Assembly: GCA_033239005.1 (NCBI GenBank)
Contig: BSQZ01000051.1
Coordinates: 2,022,501 to 2,086,500 of the forward strand
Reading direction: 5' to 3'
Origin: Lamellibrachia satsuma
Lineage: Eukaryota; Annelida; Polychaeta; Sabellida; Siboglinidae
Length of the DNA stretch: 64,000 nucleotides
Position 1 is the first letter of the stretch; the number at the start of each line of letters is the position of its first letter. A program made the position numbers and the translations under genes. Positions 10,246-40,781 of the stretch are shown here, piece by piece. Below the pieces are notes generated by a model. The model worked only from the letters and a program-made list of their open reading frames with translations, did not search any database and had not been told where the DNA came from.

Positions 10246-10660
10246 GCAGTCGTGTAAAACTAATACAAAGTCGGTTACAATATCACAGGCGGATCAGTAT
10301 ACTATTGCAGTATTTTGACCGATGGGACGGAATACTACACAGTGTATTGACACACACCGGGGTCAATTTACTAAGGGGTCACTTTAATATACTACACCGG
10401 CGTTAGTTAATTGGGCCATGCGGGCATGCTTACTTCCTTGTAGGTTGGTCAAATAAGTAGGTCCAAAAAGTAGTTGCGTGAAATACTACCTTTTTAGTGT
10501 ATGGTCACTTGGGAAGAATACGCCTGCCCTTCCGTTAGTGAAATGGGGAGTACACTAGCGTGTGGATATCTTAGGCTGTACCGATGTCTGACTTCACGCT
10601 AAGTATTACCTATGAAGACTGTATAAACAGTTTGACATTTTCGCCAATAAAATCGCTAAT
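10246..10660. other. Non-coding stretch, no feature recognised
   Basis: No repeat partner, exon or RNA gene was found here. Confidence 0.4.
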
Positions 10661-10664
10661 TGCT

Positions 10665-10795
10665 ATTAATAGACAACGACAGTTTCCTCTCTGTTGGGCT
10701 CTCCTGGCAGTTGCGCCCCATTTCAGGACAACAGTGTTCAGTTCTTCTTTCATGGTTCGTCTCCATGTTGTTTTTGGCCTGCCCTGATAGCGGAG
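10665..10795 (-). mobile_element. RTE-type LINE C-terminal fragment
   Basis: The minus strand reads GRPKTTWRRTMKEELNTVV followed by LKWGATARRAQQRG, the closing motif of RTE-clade ORF2 proteins (compare GRPKETWRRTLKKEMKARG at 51330 on the plus strand). It is fragmentary. Confidence 0.65.
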
Positions 10796-10924
10796 ACTCT
10801 TTGAGTTACGTGTGCCAGTTTCTGTAACAATTGCGTTTTACAATATAGGGTTTTGAAGTTAAGATTGCGAAATCGAGGAAATAATTGCTACGTGGATTAC
10901 GCCGAAGAGGAGCAGGGTTTAAAT

Positions 10925-11650
10925 AAATTTAACAAGAGTTATTTTATGTTATGCTTATTTTAACAATATATTATAACAAGATTTAAACAAGATTGATATC
11001 CAAGGCAAAACACCCAGATGACTCGTGGATAAGGAAGCCATTGGCTTATCGACAGTTCAACCATTTTTCATTTATGTGTAACTCGCCCTTCTGGGATATT
11101 TGTAAATTTTGTTCTCAAATACATTCAAGTTGCCAGCATTTAACCAATCTGTAGATACGTTTTTGTTTTATATTTTATTCATGTATTGTCCATTGTGAGA
11201 ATGAGTACTTTCTCTTATCCAGTCTACACTGATCCTTCACTGCTGTTATTTCGCGTTCTCTGGTTCTACTATCTTTCTTAAGTGAGTAAAAAATCTATAA
11301 AAATTTTCATACCCATTCAATATCATAAAAACTTAATTCAACAATTAAACAAACTTGATCTCCTCCTAATCTCCTTGTCTCGAGGGTTGTTAAATCATAT
11401 TCTCATTCTTTTTAGGCGTCCTTCATAACTAAGGTCTCTCAGTTTTGGAATAATATTAGTTGCTCTCTGCCAAAGTCTGAAAGAATGATGTAATGAGTAG
11501 ATTTACTCGATATTTGCATTGAAGGGGGTATACGCGTCTGCGCGGCATAGCTTGATAGGATTGTTAGATATACCGTCAGATATGTCTAGGATATCCAAAG
11601 GATTTTCAGATTATCAGAACACATTCCTGTGCATGCGTGAGGCGTACTTT
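10925..11650 (-). mobile_element. CR1/L2-like LINE, 3' end with TTAACAAGAT tail
   Basis: The longest 3' end of the commonest LINE in the window. On the minus strand RATNIIPKLRDLSYEGRLKR is followed, after damage, by LKKDSRTREREITAVKDQCR and KYSFSQWTIHE, the standard end of a CR1/L2-type ORF2. A 3' UTR block follows (ccaatggcttccttatccac) and then a tail of TTAACAAGAT-like repeats (tttaaacaagattg...). The 3' UTR block and tail recur at 16632, 31664, 33480, 40165, 47780 and 53755. The part beyond 11480 is shared with 255-570. Confidence 0.75.
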
Positions 11651-12540
11651 GAACAACAACTTTGAACAAAATAAAGACGACATGTATATCTCCAATAATT
11701 TTCCTTTCAAAAAATAATAGTTGTGTTGAAATGATATTTCTGCTGAGTTACATATAGCGTAACGTTTATTATAATATAAACAAAACAATGTTGCCTTCAA
11801 ATGTTTCACCACCTACAGGTAAATTAGGCATGCAGAAAATAGTTGCCATCATGAGGCACCAGTAGCCTACAATTGCATGCATAGAATTGGCCTTTCTGCC
11901 TCCCAGTGGCGCTGTAATTCAACCAACGCTGCATAACTAACTTGCTGTTTAGAACGCACCTCCTGGTTAGCACTAACGGTTGCCTCCTATACCTAACTAA
12001 CACATTTCCTTACAATGAACTATATGTTTAGTTGTACAATCGTGTAATTAAAAAATAGCATTACAAATAACTAGTTTCAAGCAGATTATAAATTAATCGT
12101 TCTTAATGAAAACTAATATTACACGGCGTGACATATCATCACTCGTCTCATTATCACTATAATTGTTATTATTTGTATATGCACTCTAATGTGGTACTTT
12201 CGACAACCATACTCCAGTGCGCAGAGGCTTAGTTATAACAAAACCAGCAGCTTGCATGGACGGATTCAGGCCATGGAAATGGGGTTCCCAGTTTCCCAAC
12301 AGGACACCAGGGGCACCGCATTTAGTTATCTGTGCGTACGTGCATACGTGCGTGTGTGTGTGTGTGTGTGTGTGAACTACGGAAGACTGTTCATGCGAAC
12401 TATAAGCCAAATCGCATTAATACTTTTTAATCATATCATATCATATTGGAATCATAGTGGAAGCCTTCTCGGTGCCGAACGTCATTACAACTGCTGATGC
12501 TATTACAATGTTTACTTTTTGGCTGCAGTGCTCGAACTTT
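11651..12540. other. Non-coding stretch with a short (GT)n
   Basis: A small GT microsatellite lies at 12349-12375. Otherwise no exon, RNA gene or repeat was recognised. Confidence 0.4.
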
Positions 12541-12544
12541 CAAA

Positions 12545-13520
12545 TCGTGACACCGTTTACATAACAACACGCTCCGAAGGAAGACTTTTCAATGTGTGCC
12601 GCCTCAAAGCGAAGACGAGGTAGGACAACTGTGCGTTCGGGACCTTCTATAAGCTGACGATACAGGCTTTGTGTCACATTCTGAGGTTCATCTGCAAACG
12701 ATACTTGACAGGTTTGCCGCCGCTTCTGCATCTTTTGGACTATCTATCAATGTTCGAAAAACTTAGGTTTGCATCAACCCCCTCCCGGGACACCGCACAC
12801 AGCACCGACGATCTTGCTCAATGGTACGCCACTTAACGTCGCTACCACCTTTAAATACCTTGAGAGCACCATCGCGAATTCAGTCGGCCTCTGCCGCGTT
12901 CGGACGACTACGTGAACGATTATGGAACAAACACAACATCAAGCTTGTAATAAAATGCAAGTTCTACAATGCTATCATCCTATCACGTCTTCTGTACAGT
13001 TCAGAGACATACACGCTGTGTAGACGTCATATTCAGCGACTGTCACAGATACACCTACGCCACTTACGAACTATCCTCAGAATCAGGTGGTCAGACCGGG
13101 TGACCAACGATGAAGCACTGCAACGTGCCGATGTGTCAAGCGTCGAGGCAATGCTTCTAAGCCGGCAACTTACCTGGACCGGTCATGTTGTACGGATGAA
13201 TGACGACCGACTGCCTAAGACAGTTCTGTACGGCGAGCCATGGCAGGCAAAACGAAATGCTGGAAGACAACACTTACGCTACATGGATTGCACAAAGCGA
13301 CACTTCCACGCCGCCAATATCAATAAGAGGCACTGGGAGGAGATGGCGCACGATCGCAGTGCATGGCGTACGGCCGTCGAAAACGGAGCCGCAAAAGCTG
13401 AAACCAAAAGAACAACCGATGCCGAAATCAAACGACAACGCCGCCAGAAACGTCTTGTATTGTTACTGGCCAACACTCCTATGGAGTCAAACGGTCAGGG
13501 TTGGGTATGAATGCGCTCGC
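12545..13520 (+). pseudogene. RTE-like LINE ORF2 C-terminal half, catalytic Tyr codon lost
   Basis: Plus-strand frames encode the end of an RT. RTE-like elements read xLFNxxRLxAKT, RDLLYADD and then SHSExxLQ. Here LFNVCRLKAKTR and VRDLL are followed by a stop codon and ADDTGFVSHSEVHLQ, so the Tyr of YADD has become TAA. FAAASASFGLSINVRKT follows, again interrupted by TAG. After frame changes, the long frame 12821-13510 gives LSRLLYSSETYTLCRRHI, IRWSDRVTNDEAL and LTWTGHVVRMNDDRLPKTV, the thumb and closing region. The RT core upstream is not seen. It is an inactive, 5'-truncated copy. Confidence 0.85.
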
Positions 13521-13744
13521 ACTTGCAAATCGAACAAATCAGCAGCCAGAGTTCGCATGCCGATACTGCGGAAGAAAATTGGCGGCTCGTATTGACCAAC
13601 TATCCACTGAAAGAGCTTGTGCGAGAAAACATTGAACGATTTGCAATGTTAATGTCATACTCGAAGCCGCGAAGACCGCCGATGACTGCTATTGCACGGG
13701 GCAGACCGCAGTAGAGAATTGCATTGGTGGCCATGTTAACGTTT

Positions 13745-14165
13745 TGTCTGATTATAAGAAAACCTGACCATCAAAAATTCTGAAACTTTTTCACAGCAAC
13801 TGCCATCATCTCACTGACATGCTCACCAGCTTTTATAAAAAAATCACATATCTCCAGCTCTTTTAAAACGCCCCCACGTGCGATGCCCGTCAATACTGAC
13901 AAAAATAGCCATGTATTCATGCGCCCACGTGGCCCATAGCAGAAAAATTCCCATAAATCCATCCGCCAGTTAAACTCTAAAAAATACACTGTTTCACAGC
14001 CAATAGCTTCTACAAACAAACCTGTGAATATTCCTGCCCAAAGGCACTCATATCACATAATATTAATTTATTAAGTTCCCATTTTACAATTTCATACGCC
14101 CTACATTCGTGTGAAACAATAAACAGGAAGGTCAACTGTGGTCTTACCCCTACAGCGCCGTACAG
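13745..14165. repeat. Dispersed repeat, diverged copy of 35925-36325
   Basis: About 420 bases align colinearly with 35925-36325. Shared blocks are ataagaaaac-tgaccatcaa, cactgacatgct and gccctacattcgtgt, and the similarity ends near cttacccctac/catgacccctac. A minus-strand open frame of 82 codons (13771-14019) is not conserved in the partner copy, so I do not call it a gene. Confidence 0.6.
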
Positions 14166-15690
14166 TAACCGGTTAGGCGATTTAACAATAGTAGTTCCGT
14201 CGAAGTTCACGGCGCGGCGCTGCATGACGCAACGGTGGTCATATTTCGCACCCGAACGACATTTACAAAATTAGTACGCGGGCCTTAACCCACCTTAGTA
14301 CGCTTTATACGTATAATAGGTAAATACCGACAGTCATTACTATGAGCGGCCCCTTACACATAAGCTAGCCCAAACGCAAACGATGTCGAACAAATCCATA
14401 GCGAAATCGAACAAATAAATTGAGTAGGCGTATTAGGCTTAGCACAAGGTATTAATATCGGACTTGAGTCATATAATATTTTTATTCGAAAACATTTTAT
14501 ATTGGATCACTGTTGTTGGAGTATTCGAATTCTAATACATTGTCTTCCTACAATAAATCCCGTGCTACCGGGTCACAATATTGTTCTGTACAATTAAAAA
14601 AGCATTAACCAAATATTGCGCATACTCCACAATACAAGACAGAAAAAATGTATGTATATATCATATACCGTATTCGCAGACATAGTAATATCGCACTTTC
14701 TGAATTAAATGTTTATTATTAGTAATATTTTTAATAATAACATTGCATTTCTTGTATTTTGTACGACCCCTTCCGTCGAAGGAAGACGATCATCGCTGAA
14801 TGCACCATTCGTCCTCCAACTTAATTATCATAACGAAATTAACTTGTGGACTTACACTGAAGATGTGTATATAGGTTTGATAAGTAACACACAACTTTGA
14901 AGTGTACCGATGTTGTTCACGCGCATCTGCCTATTTGTTGATATAGAACCAATCGTTTGGATACCAATCATTTTGCATCCGTCTGGAGATAAACAATTCA
15001 GTACCATGATGGGTGAACTGTCGTTGTTTCTATTTGTCCGCCAGGTAGCACCACTTAACACTTGAACGCTAACCAAAACGCCCGCCTGAGTGAAACAGTA
15101 TTTGGATAGCACCACCCGAGGAGAGCTGAAATTGTGTGGGTTGCCATAACATTACATCGACAAACATTGATACTGCTCGGTGCGTAAAATGTATATGCAA
15201 TGCCACAGAAAGTCATTAGCGTATTGTAGAAATACAGGTGCGCATAAGAAATCCTCCATGTGTTTGATAATGCAACATTAATTAACATCGCATTGATTTA
15301 AGTGACTAACCGTATTTTAATAATAGTTAGTGTGTTTTTGTGAATACTTCACAGTCTTCGCAAGTACGACATGGAAATTTGCGTCATTGAATATTAGTAA
15401 TGTAACAGGCACACGACTTGGGTTCCGAGTTTGGTACGAAAAGGAGTGCTTACAAAAAGCCTAGAAACAGGTATTCTCTCGTCGAAATTGTTATACTTTT
15501 ATAAACTTTTTAATAAGCCACATGCATCGGCGTGACACAGAAGCAAACCCACCCAGCGTAAAAAGGCACCGAAGCCAAAACAGCTTCAATATATGACGAC
15601 TTATAAACCGCTCCATAGAATGTTAGTATTGGTTATGGCACAGGGCATGATAATTGCTCGATTTACATAACAACATTAATAATTAACATA
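14166..15690. other. Non-coding stretch downstream of the LAPTM-like gene
   Basis: No convincing coding sequence or repeat. An ATTAAA-type hexamer on the minus strand (15509-15514) could serve as the 3' processing signal of the LAPTM-like gene, but it lies beyond a long (AT)n tract and is uncertain. Confidence 0.35.
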
Positions 15691-15834
<144 letters not shown>

Positions 15835-15975
15835 ATATTGTTTGTATGCATTAAAATGACCAATAGGAATGTATAATGCAGTGCACAAAGCCTGTAGGTA
15901 GGATAAATGTGTAGACATTTTATGTAATCTGCAGGCTCCCATTCCATAATTTGACGAAGATGAACGTCATGTGCG

Positions 15976-34256
<18,281 letters not shown>

Positions 34257-34700
34257 AGCGACGACTACGACGGCATAGGTCGGAACGTCTGCTCTCCTCT
34301 CGTTACCCAACCAGACCCGTGTCCGTCACCCCGTCGTCTTTACCCCGTGTGACTGGAACTCCGGTTGTTTGTCGCCGGGCAGGGTACCGAGGCGGCACGC
34401 ATGCACACAATAAGCGCCGACCGACCCAAACACGTAATTCAACTCGAGTCTATGCATCAACAGGAGTAGCGCAAGTTATGAAGACCAGAAGGTCACGCTC
34501 TGTTTCACACGCAGTGTTCGACAGTGCCTGGCTGTATTCATCAAAGGCGGCCGAGTGTTCGAACCTGCTCCGCTCTATCGTTAGTTGATGTCTGGCTTGT
34601 GTGAACGAAGAACTGTGGTCTTTCCCACCGGAGCCAGGGAGATAGTCCCTTGTACCCACATGGACTTGGACATACGTTGGACGCATTGACTGAGTGATGC
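34257..34700 (-). promoter_or_regulatory. GC-rich 5' region of the LAPTM-like gene (possible promoter/5' UTR)
   Basis: G+C and CpG are higher here than in the surrounding AT-rich DNA, directly upstream of the exon 1 ATG. No TATA box or initiator could be assigned. This is inference from composition and position only. Confidence 0.3.
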
Positions 34701-35124
34701 TACTCCACGCTTGTTAAGTTAGTCGCTTGATCGACCGCGTCACACGCACGAAATAATACGATTGTGCAATATTGATTGTGCAGCATGGAGGATAAAGATT
34801 TGAGTTGCCGGGTCACCTGTTTATCTGGCTCCGAATAAACTGAGGTTCACCTGCATATGACTACTGAACATCAACTCTTCCATTGAATAATACGGATGTG
34901 TATAATTCAGTTATTTTTGAGTAATCGTGGGTGTCATACTAGAGACTGCCCTATCGAACCATATTTGTCTACCAGCCTGCATCCACTGTTATCAGTTGGG
35001 CAAGTTTACACAAAAAGACTCCTGTTCAATCATGTCGGAAACGTGATTGCCGTCTCTGATCAGTATCAGCAATTATTGTCAAGATATAATTGCATGTCTC
35101 TGTTTGAGGACAGTTATACTTCCA

Positions 35125-35251
<127 letters not shown>

Positions 35252-35569
35252 TCTTCGCAATGCACTACATCTTTGTCTTAGACACTTCCTGTCCAAATCT
35301 TGTTGAGAAATCGATATCGGTCATGAGCTATATTTCTGCCCCCCCCCTCCACCCCACTCCCCCCGCTGTCAATGTTCCGAAGGTTTTCTTCCCTTTATAG
35401 CTACTTCTTATTCACGATATAGATGCTCATTAAACTTGACAGTCAAACTAGTCCCGTTACAGCTACTTTTTATTTCCACAGTTCACGAAGGGGCAGGAGA
35501 GGGAGCATTAACTATTTCTGGTTGCAATGAGATGTTTAGACAACAAACGTGGCTGGTGATTACGTGAAG

Positions 35570-35645
35570 TGGAGTGGCGAACATGATCACCCTCCTGACA
35601 TAGCCCGGTGGTGAACATGACCACCCTCCTGACATAGCCCGGTGC
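35570..35645. repeat. 34-bp direct duplication
   Basis: gaacatgaYcaccctcctga followed by catagcccggtg occurs twice in tandem. Confidence 0.85.
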
Positions 35646-35924
35646 GAGATAACGAAGGCCACCGCAAAGTTCTATGAGAAAACACGCCCGTGGCAAGTCC
35701 ATCATCCCAGTCCAGCAGATATACAACGACAAGACTGCAAAACTGACATCCATTGGTCTGGATGTTGTGACAAACATTCCTCGCTTCCGTTCAGTAAAAC
35801 ATGTTCTTTGTTATCAAAAGCATCTGCATTTGCATACACAAGAAAATGTGTATTTTACACTGAGAACAATTGATGTACAGGGTTCAGGATACAGTTACCT
35901 TTTCCATTGGTGGTTGTGTTAACG

Positions 35925-36325
35925 TTTTTGCATAATTATAAGAAAACGTGACCATCAAAAATTCTAAAAGTTTTTACCAGCCGCTGTCATCATCCCACTG
36001 ACATGCTGGTAGAGCTTTGTCAAAATTAGACATGTCTAACTCTTGTGATATGTATGTGCGATTCCCCTCAATGTTTACCAATATTGGCATGAATTACGAC
36101 GCACACGTGTCTAGTGGCCAAAAAACCACAAATATCCTTCCGCCTATTAAAATCATGTAACAATTCATCATTTCACTCTCAACAGCTTTCACCAGCAAAC
36201 CGAGTAATGTCTCTGCACAAATGCACTTATGTCAGAAAGCATGAATTGTTAAAACGTCCAAACTGACTATGCCCTACATTCGTGTAACACACCAGGAAGT
36301 TTAACTGAGGCATGACCCCTACCAT
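35925..36325. repeat. Dispersed repeat, partner of 13745-14165
   Basis: Colinear with 13745-14165 over about 400 bases with many substitutions. No coding potential is shared by the two copies. Confidence 0.6.
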
Positions 36326-36329
36326 TAAT

Positions 36330-37780
36330 GTAGTCGTCTTAATAACACTAGTGCAAACATGTTTTATGTTACACATTCCATTTCAAATAATTGATTCTCC
36401 CTTGGTCCAAGAATGTAATCTAGGAAGTAGCTATAATGGGAATAGTTTTAAAGCCTTATTAATTGTTTCTCGCACATGTAGTTGTAACGGGGAAACTGTA
36501 GCCATACCGGGCTTAAAGCGAATCCGGTGAGCTAGTTTCAAAGATGGGAGAAGGACGTCGGTGTAACCTCGGAAGGTCTATGCCGCGTCATGACTACTTC
36601 CTGCTATAGCTAGAACCGTTTCAAGTCGGATGTTCCTGGTCTGGACACACGAACAAAAGACGAAGTAAATTTATAGTCTTCTGTGACAATGCAGTTTTAT
36701 GTATTCAAATCTCCTAAACGTGACGCACGCGCCCATTTTCAGAGTATTTTGAAAGACATGCGATCAATTCTACAACTAATACTATTTTGGTACATGTCAG
36801 TGCCTGACTTATTTACAACAACCAGCTATAATGTTTACATATTACACAAAACTATAATTAATTATTCTCATATTAGTGTAAAACACCCAACAATTACATT
36901 AAGTACCCATAGCCCCCGTCCGAGTAGTTACTGGGACTAATGGGGGGGGGGCTAGTGGTACTAACTATCAGTTTCGGAACCCTTCGTGGCTGTACCATTC
37001 ATTGTTCTACCCCACTTTTATTTTAAATAAGAAAGTAGTCGTATTGCTGGTGGGCTCAATGGATGTCGTACTTTTACTTATCAGAGAGAAACCTAAAAAC
37101 CATATTTTATGTGTGAATCGATTTACAGGCATTAAACGTAAGGACAACCGGCTTGCTACTAAACGTGTGAACATTAAATTGGATTCTGATTAATTCGCCT
37201 TCACTTACATCTGAGCAAGTAGCTCTTAACTCAGCGTGTGAAAGTTAAATTGGCTTACGCTAACCTCCCACAAGCCTTTGTGGCTAAACAGTTGAATGGG
37301 GCTTCAACTGATTAACTCACCTCATATACTTTGACGTTCTACAATTACCTGTACATATACCTGTACATCTGTGGGGAATATCTTCTACTCCAAAACATTT
37401 TGTTGTTAAGCTAAATACTGAATACACAGCGTGTGTTACATCAATAGCATACCAAACCGAGGGGCTACTGGGACTCATTTCTCACACCTTGGAGGGCTAC
37501 TAGGAACCAGCAATTTGGTGGAGCACTTGTCTGTTTTATTTTAATGTGTTCCCAATTGCTATAACTATAGGGTATATCTGGAATAATCGATATATCAATG
37601 TCAAACACAAATCACCTGTTTTTCAATATGAGAAACTAGACTTAATAACAAATAGTTTTTAAAATATATGTTGCTCTGTTCATCTGGTAAAGTCAGTTGT
37701 GCTGCACCCACGAATAGGTCTGCTCACTGCTCACTGCTTACATATGAATTGTGTTTGACATTGACAGGACAGATATTTCG
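36330..37780. other. Intergenic stretch, no feature recognised
   Basis: Contains a G9 run at 36942-36950. The short open frames lack domain or splice support. Confidence 0.35.
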
Positions 37781-37789
37781 GCTAGCGGT

Positions 37790-39218
37790 GTTCTCTCTCT
37801 GTGACTACAGCCCAGCACACAATGTTCTCTCTCGGTGACTGCTGCCCAGCACACAATGTTCTCTCTCGGTGACTGCTGCCCAGCACACAATGTTCTCCCT
37901 AGGTGACTACAGCCCAGCACACAATGTTCTCCCTAGGTGACTACAGCCCAGCACACAATGTTCTCCCTAGGTGACTGCTGCCGAGCACACAATGTTCTCC
38001 CTCGGTGACTGCAGCCCAGCACACAATGTTCTCCCTCGGTGACTGCAGCCCAGCACACACTATTCTCTCTAGGTGACAGCTGCCCAGCACACAATGTTCT
38101 CTCTCAGTGACTGCAGCCCAGTACACAATGTTCTCCCTAGGTGACTGCTGCCCAGCACACAATGTTCTCCCTAGGTTACTGCTGCCCAGCACACAATGTT
38201 CTCTCTCGGTGACTGCAGCCCAGCACACAGTGTTCTCCCTAGGTGACTGCTGCCCAGCACACAATGTTCTCTCTCGGTGACTACAGCCCAGCACACAATG
38301 TTCTCTCTCGGTGACTACAGCCCAGCACACAGTGTTCTCTCTCGGTGACTGCTGCCCAGCACACAGTGTTCTCCCTAGGTGACTGCTGCCCAGCACACAA
38401 TATTCTCTCTCGATGACTGCTGCCCAGCAGACAATGTTCTCCCTAGGTGACTGCTGCCCAGCACACAATGTTCTCTCTCGGTGACTGCTGCCCAGCACAC
38501 AGTGTTCTCCCTAGGTGACTGCTGCCCAGCACACAATGTTCTCCCTAGGTGACTGCTGCCCAGCACACAATGTTCTCCCTAGGTGACTGCTGCCCAGCAC
38601 ACAATGTTCTCCCTAGGTGACTGCTGCCCAGCACACAGTGTTCTCCCTAGGTGACTGCTGCCCAGCACACAATGTTCTCCATAGGTGACTGCTGCCCAGC
38701 ACACAATGTTCTCTCTCGATGACTGCTGCCCAGCACACAATGTTCTCCCTAGGTGACTGCTGCCCAGCACACAATGTTCTCTCTCGGTGACTGCTGCCCA
38801 GCACACAGTGTTCTCCCTAGGTGACTGCTGCCCAGCACACAATGTTCTCCCTAGGTGACTGCTGCCCAGCACACTATGTTCTCTCTAGGTGACTGCTGCC
38901 CAGCACACAATATTCTCCCTAGGTGACTGCTGCCCAGCACACAATGTTCTCCCTATGTGACTGCTGCCCAGCACACAATGTTCTCTCTCGATGACTGCTG
39001 CCCAGCACACAATGTTCTATCTAGGTGACTGCTGCCCAACACACAATGTTCTCCCTAGGTGACTGCGGCCCAGCACACAATGATCTCTCTCTATGATTGC
39101 TGCCCAGCACACAATGTTCTCTCTCTGTGACTGCTGCGCAGCACACAATGTTCTCTCGCTATGACTGCTGCCCAGCACACAATGTTCTCTCGCTATGACT
39201 GCTGCCCAGCACACAATG
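37790..39218. repeat. 34-bp minisatellite, about 42 copies
   Basis: The unit runs gtgactgctgcccagcacac then aatgttctccctag. Two classes intermix: ...tccctag and ...tctctcg at the end, and ctgctg/ctgcag/ctacag at the front. The minus strand is open in several frames (for example 37941-38498) with a 34-residue period. No start, splice or domain evidence supports a gene. Flanks are unique. Confidence 0.95.
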
Positions 39219-40160
39219 ACCACCGGTGTCTTCTTGCGATGTCGCCGACTGCCAACAGCGTACACAACTAAGCCAAGTAGCACGGGACTGGAGAGAAGCT
39301 AATGCAACTGCGACTGACATAAGTATTTTACGCCAGTGTCAGCTTTCCGATAATCCATAAAGTAAAGTTTGTCGGAATTAGTTGAAAGTAAAGATATTCC
39401 CTGGTGCGATAAATAATTGTTTCCACAAAGTGTTCCGGCACTGTGTAATTATTTCAATGACGACCCCCTTTTGAGCATGCCGGACAAACCGGCGAGCGGA
39501 CATAATTTTAGGGGTTCGTTTGCGATGTTACGGATTTCTGTTACCAGTCTTGCAGGTTAGTACCACTAAGAGTAGGCAATTTATGTCAAAATATTTTCTT
39601 TGTAGCTTTGGTACAACACCTGAGTTCGAGAGCCCTGGAGCATCTAATACGTCCTTTTAGCGGACCAGTTTTAACGATCATTTGTAATATCAGCTGCATT
39701 CTGCATTAATTGGACTATCTGCACTTTGGCCAGCCTTAGGCGTTCGAGATAACATTATCACAGTTTCTATATACCCAGTTGTTAGCACTATGCTGGCCCG
39801 AACGAACTTGTTTATCTGACTTAAACCACCTCCACATTGAGTTGTTCGGTGCAGCCATGCGAGACGAGAGTCACGTGGCTGCCCCGAGCTGCCGAGGGCA
39901 AGAATTGTATTGACGGCATCGTGTCAGCAGACTCGGCACCTACTACGGTATTCAGTTCGACATCTAGTGGTCCGTGTGTTTTTATCTGGGCATTGAACTA
40001 TGATAATGTTATCTCGAAAGCGTAAGGTTTTACAGATAATTTGGCCGATTTGATTTGTTCGGGTCTCACTGAAAACTCGGTAGGGGGTAGGCACGCACGC
40101 ACGCACGCGCACGCACGAACGCACACGCATATATACAAATACAGCACAGAATAACTCAGT
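39219..40160. other. Intergenic stretch, no feature recognised
   Basis: Mixed unique DNA with a short (GCAC)n tract near 40093-40125. No exon could be supported. Confidence 0.35.
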
Positions 40161-40164
40161 ATTT

Positions 40165-40565
40165 GAAAAGAGGAGATTTAACAAGATTTAACAAGATTTG
40201 CCATCCAAGCCAAAGGCCCAGATGGCAAGTGGACAAGGAAGCCATTGGCTTATCGAGAGTCCAACAATGTTCACCTACTTATAACCCGCCCTCCTGAGAT
40301 ATGTGTCAACCTTGTTTTTAAACATATTCACGCTGCTAGCAGTTACACAATCTGTAGACAATTTGTTCCATTCGTTTATTGTCCTCTGTGAGAACGAGTG
40401 CTTCCTGATGTCCAATCTACATTGATCCTTTACTAATTTTACCTCATGTCCTCTAGTTCTGCTATCCTTCTTGAGTGAGAAAAACATATTTCTATCAATA
40501 GATGTGATCAAATGCCCACCTATGTAAAAATAACAACAACAACAACCAAAACTACAACAGCTCCT
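40165..40565 (-). mobile_element. CR1/L2-like LINE 3' end, best-preserved C-terminus
   Basis: On the minus strand a single frame reads SIDRNMFFSLKKDSRTRGHE, VKLVKDQCRLDIRKHSFSQR and TINEWNKLSTDCVTASSVNM, then FKNKVDTYLRRAGYK and a stop at 40275. This is the canonical end of a CR1/L2/Jockey-type ORF2. The 3' UTR (about 100 bases) and the tandem tail TTAACAAGATTTAACAAGAT follow. It is 5'-truncated at a CTC/CTA microsatellite. Confidence 0.85.
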
Positions 40566-40605
40566 CCTCCTCCTCCTCCTCCTCCTCCTCCTCCTCCTCT
40601 TCCTC

Positions 40606-40638
<33 letters not shown>

Positions 40639-40640
40639 TG
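40559..40640. repeat. (CTC)n(CTA)n microsatellite
   Basis: About 17 ctc and 10 cta units at the 5' truncation point of the LINE fragment. Confidence 0.93.
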
Positions 40641-40781
40641 ATAAGTGTTATATGTCAAATGCACAACTAATCAAACTATGTCCAATAGTGTGCTAATACA
40701 TGTGTTGTTTCACGCTTCATCGTAGATTGTAGTAAAAACATTTATATAATATTACGTTTTATGGATGGAAAATTGCACACG

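Noticed and set aside
37790..39218. Cys/Ser-rich repeat proteins on the minus strand
   Set aside because: Several frames are open at once with the same 34-residue period, which is a minisatellite effect. No exon borders were found.
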